Under the pieces are notes generated by a model. That model ran no database searches and was not told where the DNA came from. It saw only the letters and a program-made list of their open reading frames with translations. The position numbers and the translations under genes were made by a program. A DNA stretch of 64,000 nt from Anaeramoeba flamelloides (Eukaryota; Metamonada; Anaeramoebidae), in assembly GCA_027625915.1 (NCBI GenBank), contig JANTQA010000051.1, positions 6,944,501 through 7,008,500 of the forward strand, read 5' to 3'. Position 1 is the stretch's first letter. Every line of letters begins with the position of its first letter. Positions 47,078 through 59,469 of the stretch are shown in pieces.

Positions 47078-50000
47078 ATGTCTAATTTCCAAAAAAAACT
47101 CCGAAGAAGACAAAACAAATTTAAACAAAAACCAACCAGAGGAAACTCTCGAATTAAAAGAGCCGAGCTAACCGTCCAATTATCTAAAAATCGAAGAGAA
47201 GAAAGATTAATGAAAAGAAGAAATATGGGGCGAGTATTAACTAATTCAAATACAAATATTAGATTACAAAACCAAGGTGTGCCTTCGGTAAGTGAATTTA
47301 TATACTTTTTAGATTCCAAAAAAAAACAAAATATTTTACACAAAATATTTAAATATTAACGGAACTATTTTTTTTTATCTAATTTATGATCTTCAAACTC
47401 TTTTTCTTTATCTCCACCTTTTAAATCTAAAACAAAAATTCTTTGACTTTAAACAGATTAAACAATTACCACAGATTATTAAAGGTGTTAATTCAAGAGA
47501 CATCAACCTTGTTCGAAGAAGTGTGCAATCTATACGAAAACTAATTAGTGTTGTAAACGATCCACCAACAGAAAAAGTATTTAAATCAGGGGTTGTACCA
47601 AAAATTGTCTCTTTTCTTAAGTGTAAAGATGAATTTTTAATTGTAACTAATTTTTTTAAATGTGCTTTTATTTTTTTCCTGTTCTCCTTCTTTTGATTTC
47701 TTTGACAATTGATTAAAAAAAAAAACAAAATACAACAATTCCTGTCTTTGCTTTAATACCAAATAACCCCTTTCGTAATGGTATAGTTTGAATCACTATG
47801 GATTATCTCCAATTTGTGTAGTGGGACTCATGAAGAATGTAAATATATTGTCGATCTTGATGTTATCCCACTATTTTTTAACCACCTTTCCTCTAAAGAT
47901 GCAAATATTGTTGAACAAGCTGTTTGGACTTTGGGAAATGTTGTTGGGGATTGTAAAGAATTCCGCGACCTGGTCTTAAATCAACCAAATTGTTTCAAAA
48001 CCATTATTGGTTTATTTTCAATCAAACATATAAATATGGATATTATTAAAAATATCATTTGGATTTTATCAACTATGTGTAGCTATAAACCAAGGCTTGA
48101 ATATTCACAAGTAAATATTCCTACAGTTTTTTATTTTTGATATAAATCTTTTGAATAACATTTTTTAAATCATTTATTTTCATTTGATAAAAATCAATTG
48201 TATTATTTAATTTTATATTTCTTTTAAAAATAATTTTAGACTCTTGAATTAATTCCAATCTTTTCAAGACTAATAAACCATCAAAATAATGATATCATTA
48301 TTGATTGTTTATATGGACTTCAATATATTTCCGACGGCGATTCAAAAAACATCAAACATATTCTCCAACAAGGTTGCGTACCAAAATTAATTGGATTTTT
48401 AAGGTAAATACTTTTTTAATTAAACAGCTTTTTCTCTATTTGAAATATCTCTATTTTTAAGATCTGATCTTGATTCTTTTTGAAAAATACAACTAATTTT
48501 TTCAAATGGGGGTTTTGATTGTTTTCTTGGGAATAAAGAACTTTTTTTGCTCTATAAACAATCAGCATCGATTCTATTATTTTGGTGTTTTTTTAATTTC
48601 AAAAGGAAAAAAAATCCTATTTACATTTGAATTATGTTTTTCTCTCGAGATCTTATAATTTCTAGTTTTCAAAAAACAATAAGATTCACTCTTAACAAAG
48701 AAATCATTTTTTTTTAAATATACTTATTTGTACACTTATTCTTGATGTCCCATTTTAAAAAAATGTGACGAAAAATGATTTTTAATACCACTGGAAAAAT
48801 AGTGGTATTAGAGTTTGTCATCTATTTTATGGAACCGTCGAAAACCTTTTGATTAGTTTTTAAAAATGATTTCACCACCAGCTAATTAATAAAAACTTTT
48901 AAGACAAATGAAATAAAAATTTTCTTTTTTTGATTAAAAACTTCAATACTATCCGAATTCGGTAGAATGTTTAGATTATTCCACAACAAACAAAACACTT
49001 ATCGACTTTTAAGAATTCCAAGTGGATAGATCTTGTTCAAATTTATAATTTGTGTTTTTTTTTGAAAGTTTGTCTTTGAGACACACATGTTTTCACTTTC
49101 CAAATATGAAATTTTACCTTGAAAAGGATCAAAAATCAAAATTTCATGCTGAAAAGCACACCCCAATTTCTTGAAAAATATTAGAGAGTTGAGAATATCA
49201 ATATATAACCATGTTTGAAAATAAAGTGGAGCAACCTTTTCATACTTTACAAACAAAGTCGGGTTTAAATTCACCTTGTTTTTTTTCGAGAATTTCCAAA
49301 CATTTTTTGATCATTAAATTATTATTCTTTAATAGAATAATAACCTCAAAATTCTCAAATCGAATTATTTTGAATCACCTTTTAATCTACAAACTTTTAA
49401 AGTTTTTTTTTATTGGCCAATCACTAGTATGAAAAATTAAAATTTAAAATTTCAAGTTACAAAAAACTATTACTACAATTATCATTACATCCCCGTTAAT
49501 CGAGTTTATTCACAATATAATTAACATTCCAGTTCTTAACAATCTCGGGGGCGTTGTGTTTATTGTTGTTCATAATACTACAATTTTCAAAAGTCTCTAA
49601 TCGAGAAAAAAAAAGTTCTATTTTGTGGTAAAAATATTTTTAAATGTGATGTGACAATGAATTTTCCTTAAATTCAACTTTGTATATTTTTTTGAAGAGA
49701 TAATAATTAATAGTTTTGAAAACACCCCACTCTTATAAAAAAACTTTAAATAAGGAAAAAAAATAACTGATGTTAAATATTCTGTGTACTGGGGTTTCCA
49801 GGATTTAAAAGAAGAGGTTTAAAATCTTTGTTTATACAACATTCTTTCACATTCTTGAAAACCCAATGATAAACTAATGTGAGTGTCCGCAGAGTGTTTA
49901 GGTATCTTTTAATATCAAAAACTTTAAATAAATTTTAGATTTTCAGGAAATGCGTAGAGTACCGAAAAGTGCCTAGGTTTTCCAGAATTCAAAATAATTG

Positions 50001-52218
50001 AGCAAAATCCATGATTTTACCTAATTCTATGAAATTAAAAAAAACCTAACGAAAAGTTTTCTTGAGGTTTTCTGTTTTATTTATGACGTGTTCTAGGTTT
50101 TTTTTGAGGGTTTCTATTTTATTTGATAAGTATTATAGGGTTTTTTTACTTTTTGGAATAAACAGAAAATTTCTTAAATTTTCTGTTTATTTCAAAAATT
50201 AAAAAAAACCTAACAGAAAAATCAAAAAAAAATATTTTTTCCTTTTTAAAAGAACAAATAATTCTTTAATAGTCCAAATAATTGATTCCCCATTTGAAAG
50301 ATATTCACCAGATTAAAAATACTTTTAAAATATAATAAAATGAATTCTTTGCCGTGAAACAAAAAATCCTCAAATTTTTTAGTGTTAAATTGAAAAAAAA
50401 TATTAATAGAACCTGGAAAATTGGATTTTTCAACTTAAATTGTCAAATACATTTAAAAATAAATTATTGATCAATATATTTTATTAACCAATAATGTTTA
50501 TTATAATTGGAGTTATTACAAAAGGGTCAAATTAGTAAATATTTAATTGTTTTGAAAAAACATTTAAATTCTGAAAATCTCATAATAAAAGAATTTACCT
50601 TTTTAAAAAGTCCGTGTCTTTATTTTCAAGAGTTAATTATCAAGAACAAGACACTTTCAATAACTCAAAATTTTGATCCGAATTAATTACTATTTAAATT
50701 GAAAAACTACTATTAAGGAGAAATATTCTTATGAATTCTTCCGATACACCACAAACACTATCCTTTCATTCTGATTAAGACACTTAAGATCCTTTATCAT
50801 AAGCTTAAAATGATTTTTTTTTGGAGTTTATTTTTTGATTTTCTTTACAAAATATCATCTTACCACAGAGAAGTAATGGGGAGTAATGTTCATTTATGGG
50901 GGAATTTATCAATTTTATACTGTTATTAGTACAAAAGCACTCTTAACTGACCCAAATAAAAAAAAACTAATTCGATTATTTTCTTCTTAGGTGTATTTTC
51001 AAGGGATTGCCTAGTGTGGTTTTATAGTAGAACAAAAAATAAAATACCCAAAAAAAAAAACCACAAAACACACTTCGTTTAAGAAAATCATTTATTTTAA
51101 TCTTTGGAGAAAGGATTATAAGAGCCTTAACCAAAATTAAAGATGGTGTTTGTGGTGTATATGGAGAATTCATTTAGACCCCCCCCCCACATAAAATAGT
51201 GTAAAGGTATCAATTATCAAAGCTATCTATAAAACCGATGGTAAAACCGCAACTGCTTATCATCATTGCAATTTTCAAAAAATTATTACCAATCGATTTT
51301 AAAGCATCTTTTTGGAAATTACCAATATTACCTAACACAAAAAATTATTTAAGATTGGATATATTTTTTTTTTATTTCAATTTCTCATAAAATTCCTTTT
51401 TATTAACTATAAATTCAAAAGCCAAATTCAAAAAAAAAAAATACTAAAAATTTCCACATTCTAAATTCATTATTCAAATTTTTGATCATTTGTATAGCCA
51501 CTCTTCACCCAAAATCCAATTACCAACAATCAAAACCATTGGGAATCTTCTATCAGGACCAAATATATATACAGACCCTTTGCTTGAGGAAGGATTATTG
51601 ATCAATCTTAAGGACTTGATCAATAGCCCAAGGACAGACATAAAGAAATGTGTTTGTTGGGCACTTTCCAATATCACTGCAGGCAATCAAAACCAAATCA
51701 CACAGGTGATCCAATCAGGATATTTACCACACGTTGCAAGACTAATGTCTTCGGAAAACAAAAAAATCATCCGTAAAGAAGCTTGTTGGATAATGAGCAA
51801 TATTGTTTATGGTGGCACGGCACTTCAAATTAGCAAAGTTGTCAAAGAGGGGTCGATTGAGCTATTTTTAGAATATCTAAATATTTCACAATCATCTCGG
51901 AATGTAATCATTTGTTTAGAGGCCCTAAATAAGATTTTGCATATTAGCCAAATCGAAGCAGAGAATTTGAATTGTGAAAACTATTGTGCAAAAATTGTTG
52001 AAGAGAATGGTGGTGCCGATATAATTAATAAATTTATTAACCATAAAAATAACAAAATATCAAACTTTTCTTCAAACATTCTTGAGAATTATTTAAATGG
52101 AGACAAAAAGGAAGAGAAAGAAAATGCTGAACAATATTTTGTTTCCAAAGAATTTGAAAAGGAACACCTTCCAAATTTTGCTGAATTCGACGATCAAATC
52201 CCTATATATGAATTTTAA
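47078..52218 (+). CDS. KPNA: Importin alpha / karyopherin alpha (5 exons, 534 aa)
   Basis: Exons are 47078-47287, 47457-47642, 47787-48110, 48240-48403 and 51498-52218, joined in phase at GT..AG sites. It carries proteins with classical nuclear localisation signals to importin beta. Residues about 5-55 are the importin-beta-binding domain, rich in Lys/Arg (RRRQNKFKQKPTRGNSRIKR, then ELTVQLSKNRREERLMKRRN). Armadillo repeats follow, with the ligand-binding Trp/Asn pattern visible in FESLWIISNLCSGTHEECKY, VEQAVWTLGNVVGD, CVCWALSNITAGN and ACWIMSNIVYGGT. The last repeat (ENGGADIINKFINHKNNKIS) and the acidic tail are present. Exon 3 starts at TTTGAATCA, which restores the LxFExxWxxxN helix. Intron 4 is 3094 bp; others are under 170 bp. 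Length is normal for the family. Confidence 0.94.
48999..49573 (-). pseudogene. Antisense coding-like region in importin alpha intron, gene or relic
   Basis: On the minus strand, 49573-49496 reads MNNNKHNAPEIVKNWNVNYI then VNKLD and a stop. About 49375-49235 reads FENFEVIILLKNNNLMIKKC then LEILEKKQGEFKPDFVCK, ending at a GTATGA donor-like site. The next frame, to a TAA at 48999, reads VAPLYFQTWLYIDILNSLIF, KKLGCAFQHEILIFDPFQGK and ISYLESENMCVS. These are clearly less AT-rich than the flanks. I could not find splice sites joining the second and third parts, as the only spacing is about 10 bases, so a frame break (decay) is likely. No family recognised. Confidence 0.35.
49945..50215. repeat. 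Foldback repeat (family J), copy 4
   Basis: Contains GTGCCTAGGTTTTCCAGAAT, the AAAATCCATGATTTTACC centre, then ATTTTCTGTTTATTTCAAAA and a terminal AAAAAAACCTAAC, as in the copies at 13735-14225 and 25092-25195. Confidence 0.65.
50725..51176. repeat. 450 bp inverted-repeat element with long arms (family M)
   Basis: 50731-50797 (ATGAATTCTTCCGATACACC..) is inverted to 51104-51172 (..GGTGTATATGGAGAATTCAT) over about 68 bp with moderate mismatches. Both arms encode similar peptides (MNSSDTPQT and MNSPYTPQT), a by-product of the inverted repeat. A C10 run with a final A-C (about 51180-51190) follows the right end. Confidence 0.65.
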
Positions 52219-52849
52219 ATTTGATAAAATATACCAATAACAGATGAATTAGATTTATTTGTCATTGATGTTAGATATTTATATATATATATATATATAT
52301 ATTTATAAACTAAAATTCAAAATTTCCCACCAAGTTAAAACAGTTAAAAGAATCATAATAATACAATTTCATTCAAATTGGAAATAAATTTGATTTTTGT
52401 AAAAACTGAAAATCATTTTTTAATCTTTTAGTATTTTTTTTTCATTTAATTTTTTGAATTATGTAACTTGTTTCGTTCGATCAAAATATTTTTTTCAAAT
52501 GGTATTATGTTAAAGTTGAGTTGTTTAGAATAGAAGAACTCAAATAAAATCAGTTGATGGTATCTAACCATTTGATTGATCAATAATAGCAATAGACTTT
52601 TTACAAATTTACCAATGGGTTTTATTGTTTTGCAAATCTCCAAATTTTTTAACATACCGATAATTTGTTGGTTTTGATTATTATTTATTTATTGGTTTTG
52701 TGAGTTTTATAATTTATAAACAATTTTTAACATTTCAAATAGTAAAAGGTTCTATGTTGGTATTTCTTCTGAAAATTGTTTAACTTAAGATTTTTTTTTC
52801 AAAAAATGAATTTGGGTCTGTTAAAAAATTTTTAATTAGAGTTCGTACT

Positions 52850-52852
<3 letters not shown>

Positions 52853-52943
<91 letters not shown>
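52853..52943. repeat. (AC)n(AT)n microsatellite
   Basis: About 34 AC units run directly into about 11 AT units. Both are alternating purine-pyrimidine tracts. Length is likely polymorphic. Confidence 0.95.
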
Positions 52944-53124
52944 AACTTGATTTCAAAAATTGTGACTTATATAAAATGTAAATCCAATATCTATATATAT
53001 ATATATATACCTATAGTTTCCAATAACAACCAATAATTAAATATGTTTCATAATTCATTTTAAAACCAAACTAAATATAAAAACTATATTCCAAAAATTT
53101 GGATACAGTTAAAATAGTTGAATT

Positions 53125-53745
53125 AAACACCATTTCAAAAATTTTGACTCACCTGAAATAATTAATTGAAAAAAAAAATATTCTTTAGTATTGAAGAACA
53201 ATTAATAACTAAATATAATTATTAATTCTCTTCTAAGTCATTCCAAAGATATAAAAACCTGATATTTTAAAAATTAAAAGAAAAAACAAAACCAAAAACT
53301 AAAAAGTTAAGTTATAATTTTTGAAATTAGCATTATGGATTTTTATTTACTGAACTTTCACTGGAAAGAAGTTGAACAACAAGATTTTTTATGAATAATT
53401 AAATTCATTTTAAAAGACATTATATTGTCTCAATTTTCATAGTGATTATTTGTTTTTTCGAAGATCGTTTTTTTTCCACATTATGTTTTTTAAAAAAAAA
53501 AAAAATTTGCAAAAGAAAAAGAAAAAGAAAAACAAAAATTTGAAAACAAAAAGAAAAACATAAGAAAAACAAAAGAAAAACAAAAATTTGAAAAAGAAAA
53601 ACTAAAATTTGCAAAATTAGAAAAAATGATTCTAATCCAAAAATTTGAAAATATTTTTACGAGAAGAATACTGGAATAAACCCTCAAAACAACTTCAATT
53701 AACAATATAAAGTGAGTCAAAAATTTTGAGATCTCGTTTATAATA
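53125..53745 (+). mobile_element. Family F DNA element with coding-like remnant, copy 3
   Basis: Ends AACACCATTTCAAAAATTTTGACTCAC and GAGTCAAAAATTTTGAGAT are inverted. The internal frame reads KEKEKQKFENKKKNIRKTKE and then KQKFEKEKLKFAKLEKMILI. Same orientation and order as copies 1 and 2. A truncated left end of the same family lies immediately before it (52948-53090). Confidence 0.65.
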
Positions 53746-54574
53746 AGAGTCTTGACCAGAAGAGAACACTTTAACTTTTTTTTTTAATCAACAATTAGAT
53801 TTGAAAACTGTCTTGTTTATTTGGTTTTGATTTTGTTTGATTTTGAGTTATTTAAAGTACTTTTTAAAAAAACAATTTATTAATTTTAATTTCCAACACA
53901 AAATAAAATGCCACAATATAAGGTTGAGAAAGAAACAAAGATAAATCATTTAACATTCCCCAAAGTAGATTAAACAAAACAACTTAACATTCTATTGAGA
54001 AAATTTAATTTTACTTGTGAAATTAAAATGAATATATTTTTTTTAAGCAAAACACTCTTAAGAGTAAAAAGCAACAAGAAACAAATCCAAAGAAAAAAAT
54101 GTTGGTTTCTCATCTTCTTTCAAAATATTAAAAAAGTGAAAATTTTGACTTTATGGTGGCAACTCCCTTCAACCATTATAAGGAAACCTTTCACCCGAAC
54201 AACAATATAATAGATTTTTCTTTAACTTTATTTTTTCAAATGAGTCCATATTTTCCATTGAAATTAAAATTAAAGAGAAAAAAAATGATTTTATTAAGAG
54301 ATAATTTTTTGGCCTTAGGAACTAAGATTGTTATTATATTATAAAGTGTATTTTTTGGTAACATTTCTGTGATAATATGGATGATTTTACAAACCACCAA
54401 CTTCACATGAACATGGTAAATATAAAATAAGAATTTTTTGAAAAAAAACATTAAAAGAAAAAATAATAATAATATTAATAATAATTTTTTTCAAATATTA
54501 AATTAATAAAATGAAATTTAACAGTGCTAGAAAAGCATTAATATCAATTTAATCTATAATTTTTGAAAAATAAT

Positions 54575-56867
54575 TTAATTCCATCTATTGGGTGATATAT
54601 ATACGTTTTTTTTGTTTTTGGATTTTCTGTTTTTTAAAAAATCACTTTTCTTTATCACTTCAAAGGACCAATTTTTTCTACCCTTATAGGTTACTCCATT
54701 CTCATGAAATCCAACGATTTGATATCTTCCTCTTTGTGGTGGTTTGAACCTTATCAGATAAGTATTTTCTTTTAAAATCTTTTTATTGGGGAAATCCTTT
54801 TCAAAATCAGTGTTGCAGAGATCACGAAGGTTGAGGAAATCCGATAAGCAATGTAATTTCATTGAAGGATCTCTTATTAAAAGATATTGATTACCTTTTT
54901 TATGATCAGCGTTTAATAACTTTTCAATTGGCTTTTTAGGTTCAGTACTTTCACCATATTGTTGTCTCCAAAATCTTCCCCTTCCCCTTCCCCTTCCTCT
55001 GCCCCATCCTCTTCCTCTTCCTCTTCCTCTTCCTCTTCCCCTTCCTCTTCCTCTTCCCCTTCCTCTTCCTCTTCCTCTTCTTTGTGGATCATAAAAGGAT
55101 TGACAGTCTTGAACAAAATAAGATTTCATATGTGAACTTATAAATCCTTTAGCTTTGTAATCACCCTCACCTCGATAAGTATAGCGTGGTCTGTATGGCC
55201 GTCTCCCTCCCCATCTCCCTCCCCGTCTCCCTCTTCCCCTCCCGCTCACTCTCTTTTCACGACTTTCCCGAGAACTTTTATTTTTTTCAAGATCAACAAT
55301 TTGATTTTCTTCAGAATTTTCATTATTTAATGTATTCTGTATTTTTAATTTCTTTATATTTATAAAAACTATCTGGCTTTTTGCATAAACTAATTCACGG
55401 TAGAGTAATTTACATTTTAAACCATGTTCAACATTAATTTCATTCTCATTATCACTCTCATCAGAATCAGAATCAGAATAATCAGGATGGTCTGTTTCAT
55501 ATTCTTTTTTTATTTCATTTTCTTCAACTTCCTCTTTTCCCCATTCTTCCTCTTCTTCCTCTTCTTCATTTTTTTTCACTTGGCTTTTTCTTGATCCATT
55601 TTTCTTTTTGTTAATTTCAAGTAAATCGATCATACGGAAAAAGTTTTTTTCATCAAAACTATTTTGAAAATTACTAAAAGATTTGGGTAATTCCAGGTTT
55701 TTATTAAAAGATAACATATATTGCAATTTGGATTTCTTTTCAATTAAATCAAGCAAATTTTTTTGGTCAAATTCCTTTTTATTTTGGATAGTCTTGATAA
55801 GATTGCCTATTTCCTTGAGTTGTGTTTGAAGTGAATTTATTTTGTTACCAATGTACTTTTCCTCTTTGTTTTTTTCATTCTCAAGAATGTTTATATTTCT
55901 TTGGACCATTTGGTCGATAGATTTGTGGATTCGTGTCTTGCTTTCTTGGCAAATTTCTTCCATGCTTTTAGGTTTCATATCTTGTTTATTAAGACCGTTG
56001 AGCGATCCCACCCCAAGGCCTAATCGTTCCGAAATCGTTTGAAGAAGCATTTCCTCCTTCTTCTTATGGAATCTTTCTTCACATACTTGTTCAAGGGTTA
56101 TCAATTTATTTGAGTGGCCTTTACAACCCTCAAACATACACTTATCACAAACCAAAATGTTTTCTTCTTGGCACCAATAACTGTATGGGATGTCATGCTT
56201 CTTGCACATTCTTTCAATGATAATTTGAGATTCTTTTTTTTTTGAATTGTTTTGTTTTTTTGATTTTTTTTTGTTTTTTGTTTTTGATTTTTGATTTTTG
56301 ATTTTTGTTTTTTGATTTTTGTTTTTTGATTTTTGTTTTTTGTTTTTTTTTTGAATTAATTTGTTAAGGAAGGAGTGTTTTTATATTAATTGGCCAATTG
56401 AACAAAATTAGCCATTTTATTTCAATTTTCTCTCATTTGTTTGAAAGACAAGTAATAAAATTCATTAAATTTTAGTTATTTCAAGATTACAGTATCCTTG
56501 GTTGGTAATTGATTCAATTTTTGGGAATCGATTGAAAAAAAATTTGTTTTTGAAAAAGATCAAGATCAAAAAGAAAAATAATTACCATCTTTGTTAAAAA
56601 GTTGAATGATCTTATGTTTTTGTTTTATTCTTTCATTAGGGTGATTTTCTTTTTCACACTTCTCGCTTTTTGTTTTTGGGAAAATAAAAAGAAATAAAAA
56701 AAAAAAAAAAAGAAAAAAAATTAAAAAAAGTTTTGAATGACTCAGAGAAAAATTTAGAAAAAAAAACAAAATTTATACCAATAATAGCAAGAACATGTTT
56801 CACAATAAAGGACGGCTTTATTTTGTAAACAGTCTTCACAAGTTAAAGATCTGTTTTTTGTATTCAT
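54575..56867 (-). CDS. Tandem B-box protein with coiled coil and poly-Gly-Arg tract (3 exons, 608 aa)
   Basis: Exons are 56867-56779, 56665-56586 and 56232-54575, joined in phase. The first B-box is complete only after splicing: Cys10, Cys13, Cys22, Cys25, Cys30, Cys33, His38 and His47. The second follows with Cys66, His69, Cys77, Cys85, Cys88, Cys93 and His96. Such zinc fingers mediate protein contacts, often in TRIM-like proteins. Residues about 100-270 are Lys/Glu-rich and probably coiled coil. Acidic runs follow (about 285-330), then two Arg/Gly-rich blocks: SGRGRGRRGGRWGGRRPYRP and a nearly pure Gly-Arg run at about 441-477 encoded by GGAAGA-type hexamers. A conserved-looking C-terminal part (NQYLLIRDPSMKLHCLSDFL, then GRYQIVGFHENGVTYKGRKN) has no name I can give. 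No RING or B30.2 domain is seen. The Gly-Arg tract suggests RNA or condensate binding; that is inference. Confidence 0.82.
54973..55079 (-). repeat. Coding hexanucleotide repeat (poly-Gly-Arg)
   Basis: About 17 imperfect GGAAGA/GGAAGG/GGGAAG hexamers in the B-box gene. In frame they give alternating Gly-Arg; another minus-strand frame gives a Glu/Gly run. Length is likely variable between strains. Confidence 0.85.
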
Positions 56868-57294
56868 AGAGTGATGAGTAATAAAAAGCAACAAAAAAAA
56901 ATGAAATAAATAAAGTCCCAAAAAATAGCTCCTGAAAAAAGATAATATAGGAGACCCAAATGTTTTGTGTATGATATCACATGAAATTTAAACAATTCAC
57001 TCTATTATTTCAATTTGAATGAGTCATTTTTAATAATTCTTTTTATATTATTTTTTAGATTTTTGAACAAAGTAAATTCAAAGACTCTTTGTATTTTCAT
57101 TGGCTTTTCTCAATTTGAGTAGGGAATGAAAAATATAAACAGTGTCTTCTTTTTTGAAAAATTCAAGATTTTTCTTAATAATATTCAACATTTTCTCTCA
57201 ATCTTTCTACTTCATACATTTTGAACAGTTTGTTTAATACTTGACAAAACTTTTATTCAGCTCTTTTAGAAAATAGTTACCGAGTTTTCAAAAA

Positions 57295-58170
57295 TATTAT
57301 AATTTATACTAAAGGACTAATAAACAGAAAAAAAATCTTCAAGTAAATTTAATAGCAAATTCAAAAAAATTTTACCAATATTGCATTCGAAAATGAAATA
57401 AAAATCTGATACTACAATATCAAACTTACATTTGAATCTATTTTCAGAAATGTTTTTTTGTTTTAAAAGTGAATGATACATTTTTCTCAATTGTTGAATA
57501 GTTCCAAATTCAATAGATTTCTAAATTATTTAAAAAAAAATTATTTTTATTGAAGAAGGAAGAAATCTTATTGTCTAAGAAATAAAGTGTACTGAAATAA
57601 ACTTTTAAAAATAAAATCTCTCAGTTCTGAATTAACTCAGAATAAAACATCTACTTAATTTCAAAAAAATTACAAAATTTATTTTAAACTTTTAAAAAAA
57701 TATAATATATTGACTCAAAGAACTGTAAAACACAATTTTTTCTATATATTAAATTTAAAGATATGAGTAAAAATACCAAACAAAATAAATTTAAAAAAAT
57801 CTCACATAATACTTTTACAAAACCTGTAAAATTCAACTTCTAATCAAAATAGATACTTGTGAATTTGATTATTTATAATCAATGATTTTATAGCCTAATC
57901 TTATTTTTTTTATGTGGATTATTGACAACACAAAGATTAAATGTATCAATAAATTTTATAATTATTTACTCAATTTTTAAAACATTTTCTAACAAATAAA
58001 ACAAATTATAATTAATAATTCTAATAATAAAAAAAAAATAGATATTATCAAATAACTGATTTTAATACTAATAGTTGCTTGTTTAAACCCTTGGTATTTG
58101 AAAAAGGATATTACCTATTAGATTAAATTTCAAGAAATTCAATAAATATTTGTGTATAAAACATTATAAA
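57295..58170 (+). repeat. Dispersed AT-rich repeat (family D), copy 3, longest
   Basis: Its first part (57310-57455) matches the tandem units at 2330-2720 and the rest matches 3440-4095, so those neighbours at 2330-4095 were probably one unit. It ends CCCTTGGTATTTGAAAAAGG plus about 80 bp. No open frame. Confidence 0.65.
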
Positions 58171-59469
58171 ATTTTTTGAAAAATATTAAAAGCCTATATA
58201 TAACAAACTTTAATCATTTAAATCAGTATTTTGATATTATTTATTTTTTTTTGTTTCTTTTTGTATTAGATAATTAATCAAAATTAGTTTAATTGTATTT
58301 GGAAAATATTTAAATGGTGGGGTAATACTAATAAAGTACATTGATATTTTTAATCCTTATGTTATTACGAATTTACTGTAAAATTTAATATGGTGTTATT
58401 AATTATTATTTAGAAATAATCAAATTGAAATATATTGATTTCTGTTTTTGCTTGAATTGTCATGTTTTTTTTAAAAAGTATTTTCACAGTCTTTTTCATT
58501 TAACCATTTTAATAATTTTTACTAGATTATAATATTAAGTAAAATGAAAAAATGGATAGTAAAAATGTATCAAAAAAAAAAAAGAAATATAGATATCTAT
58601 ATTCGGGTTTGTATTGATTATTGTAATTTTTTTGATATTAAGTAGATTTTTTAAACTCGGTTATTCCAAAATAGATCTTATGATAATTTTTTTTAACAAA
58701 TTTCAGTTGAGTAAAGCATCTGAACTAAAATAGTTTACTTATAATAACACTAATCCTAAAAACTGAAAAAACGGAAAGCCTAATGATAAGAAAGATATTT
58801 TAATAAATAGGAGTTGCAAGAGATTAAAAAAAAGTTTTTGATTAATACACTGAGACAAAGAATAAATTATGTATGTTTATTTTGGCATATCCTCATAAAT
58901 GGGGAAACCTTCATGGATTTTAGAAATATTGATAAAAAATGATATGTGGTGATCTATTATAAAACGGATTTGAAGACCCATAAATTGAAATAATGAAACC
59001 CAAAACTAATTTTATTTTTTATTCTCGTTCCATTTTTTAACTTGTAATACTTTTTTTTTATTCCTTGATCCTTTTCATCGAAAAAAAAATTTTTTTTGAA
59101 ATTTCTGCTCCGTAATTCATTTTATTTCATTTTTGTTCCTTAATACATTTCCAGTAAAAAATATTCCTGAGTGAGACTGAGTGATCTTGAAAATTTCATA
59201 AAAAAAAACGTCATTTTTTGAATTTCTATTAAGCAGTTCATATTTGGTAATTTCTTACTGTAATTCACTTTCAAAAAAATATTAGCTAATATGACAGGGG
59301 ACTTGTAAATTTAAACATAAAAATCGATATTGAAATTTCTGTTCCCGTGTCCCCCCTTCTGGGAAAATATTTTGTAAAAATCCTAATACCATATAATTTA
59401 TGAGTCCGAAACTAATTAGTTCAGATTTAGGTAACTAATTTTCAAAAAGAATTAACAATTTCTTTTATT

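Larger units (their letters stand above)
48404..51497 (+). other. Importin alpha intron 4, 3.1 kb
   Basis: Contains a minus-strand coding-like region (48999-49573), a family J foldback (49945-50215) and an inverted-repeat element (50725-51176). 48410-48990 and 50220-50700 show nothing definite. Confidence 0.75.
52219..54574. other. Stretch between importin alpha and the B-box gene
   Basis: Holds TA runs (52279-52300), an AC/AT microsatellite (52853-52943), a truncated family F end (52948-53090) and a full family F element (53125-53745). 53760-54570 is AT-rich with no recognisable feature; frames at 53995-54451 look like chance. Confidence 0.65.

Noticed and set aside
51177-51192. C10 run as a telomere or G-quadruplex signal
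   Set aside because: A single homopolymer without repetition; only a variable tract.
54236-54451. Minus-strand frame downstream of the B-box gene
   Set aside because: Lys/Ile/Phe-rich, no start context, no motif; likely chance.
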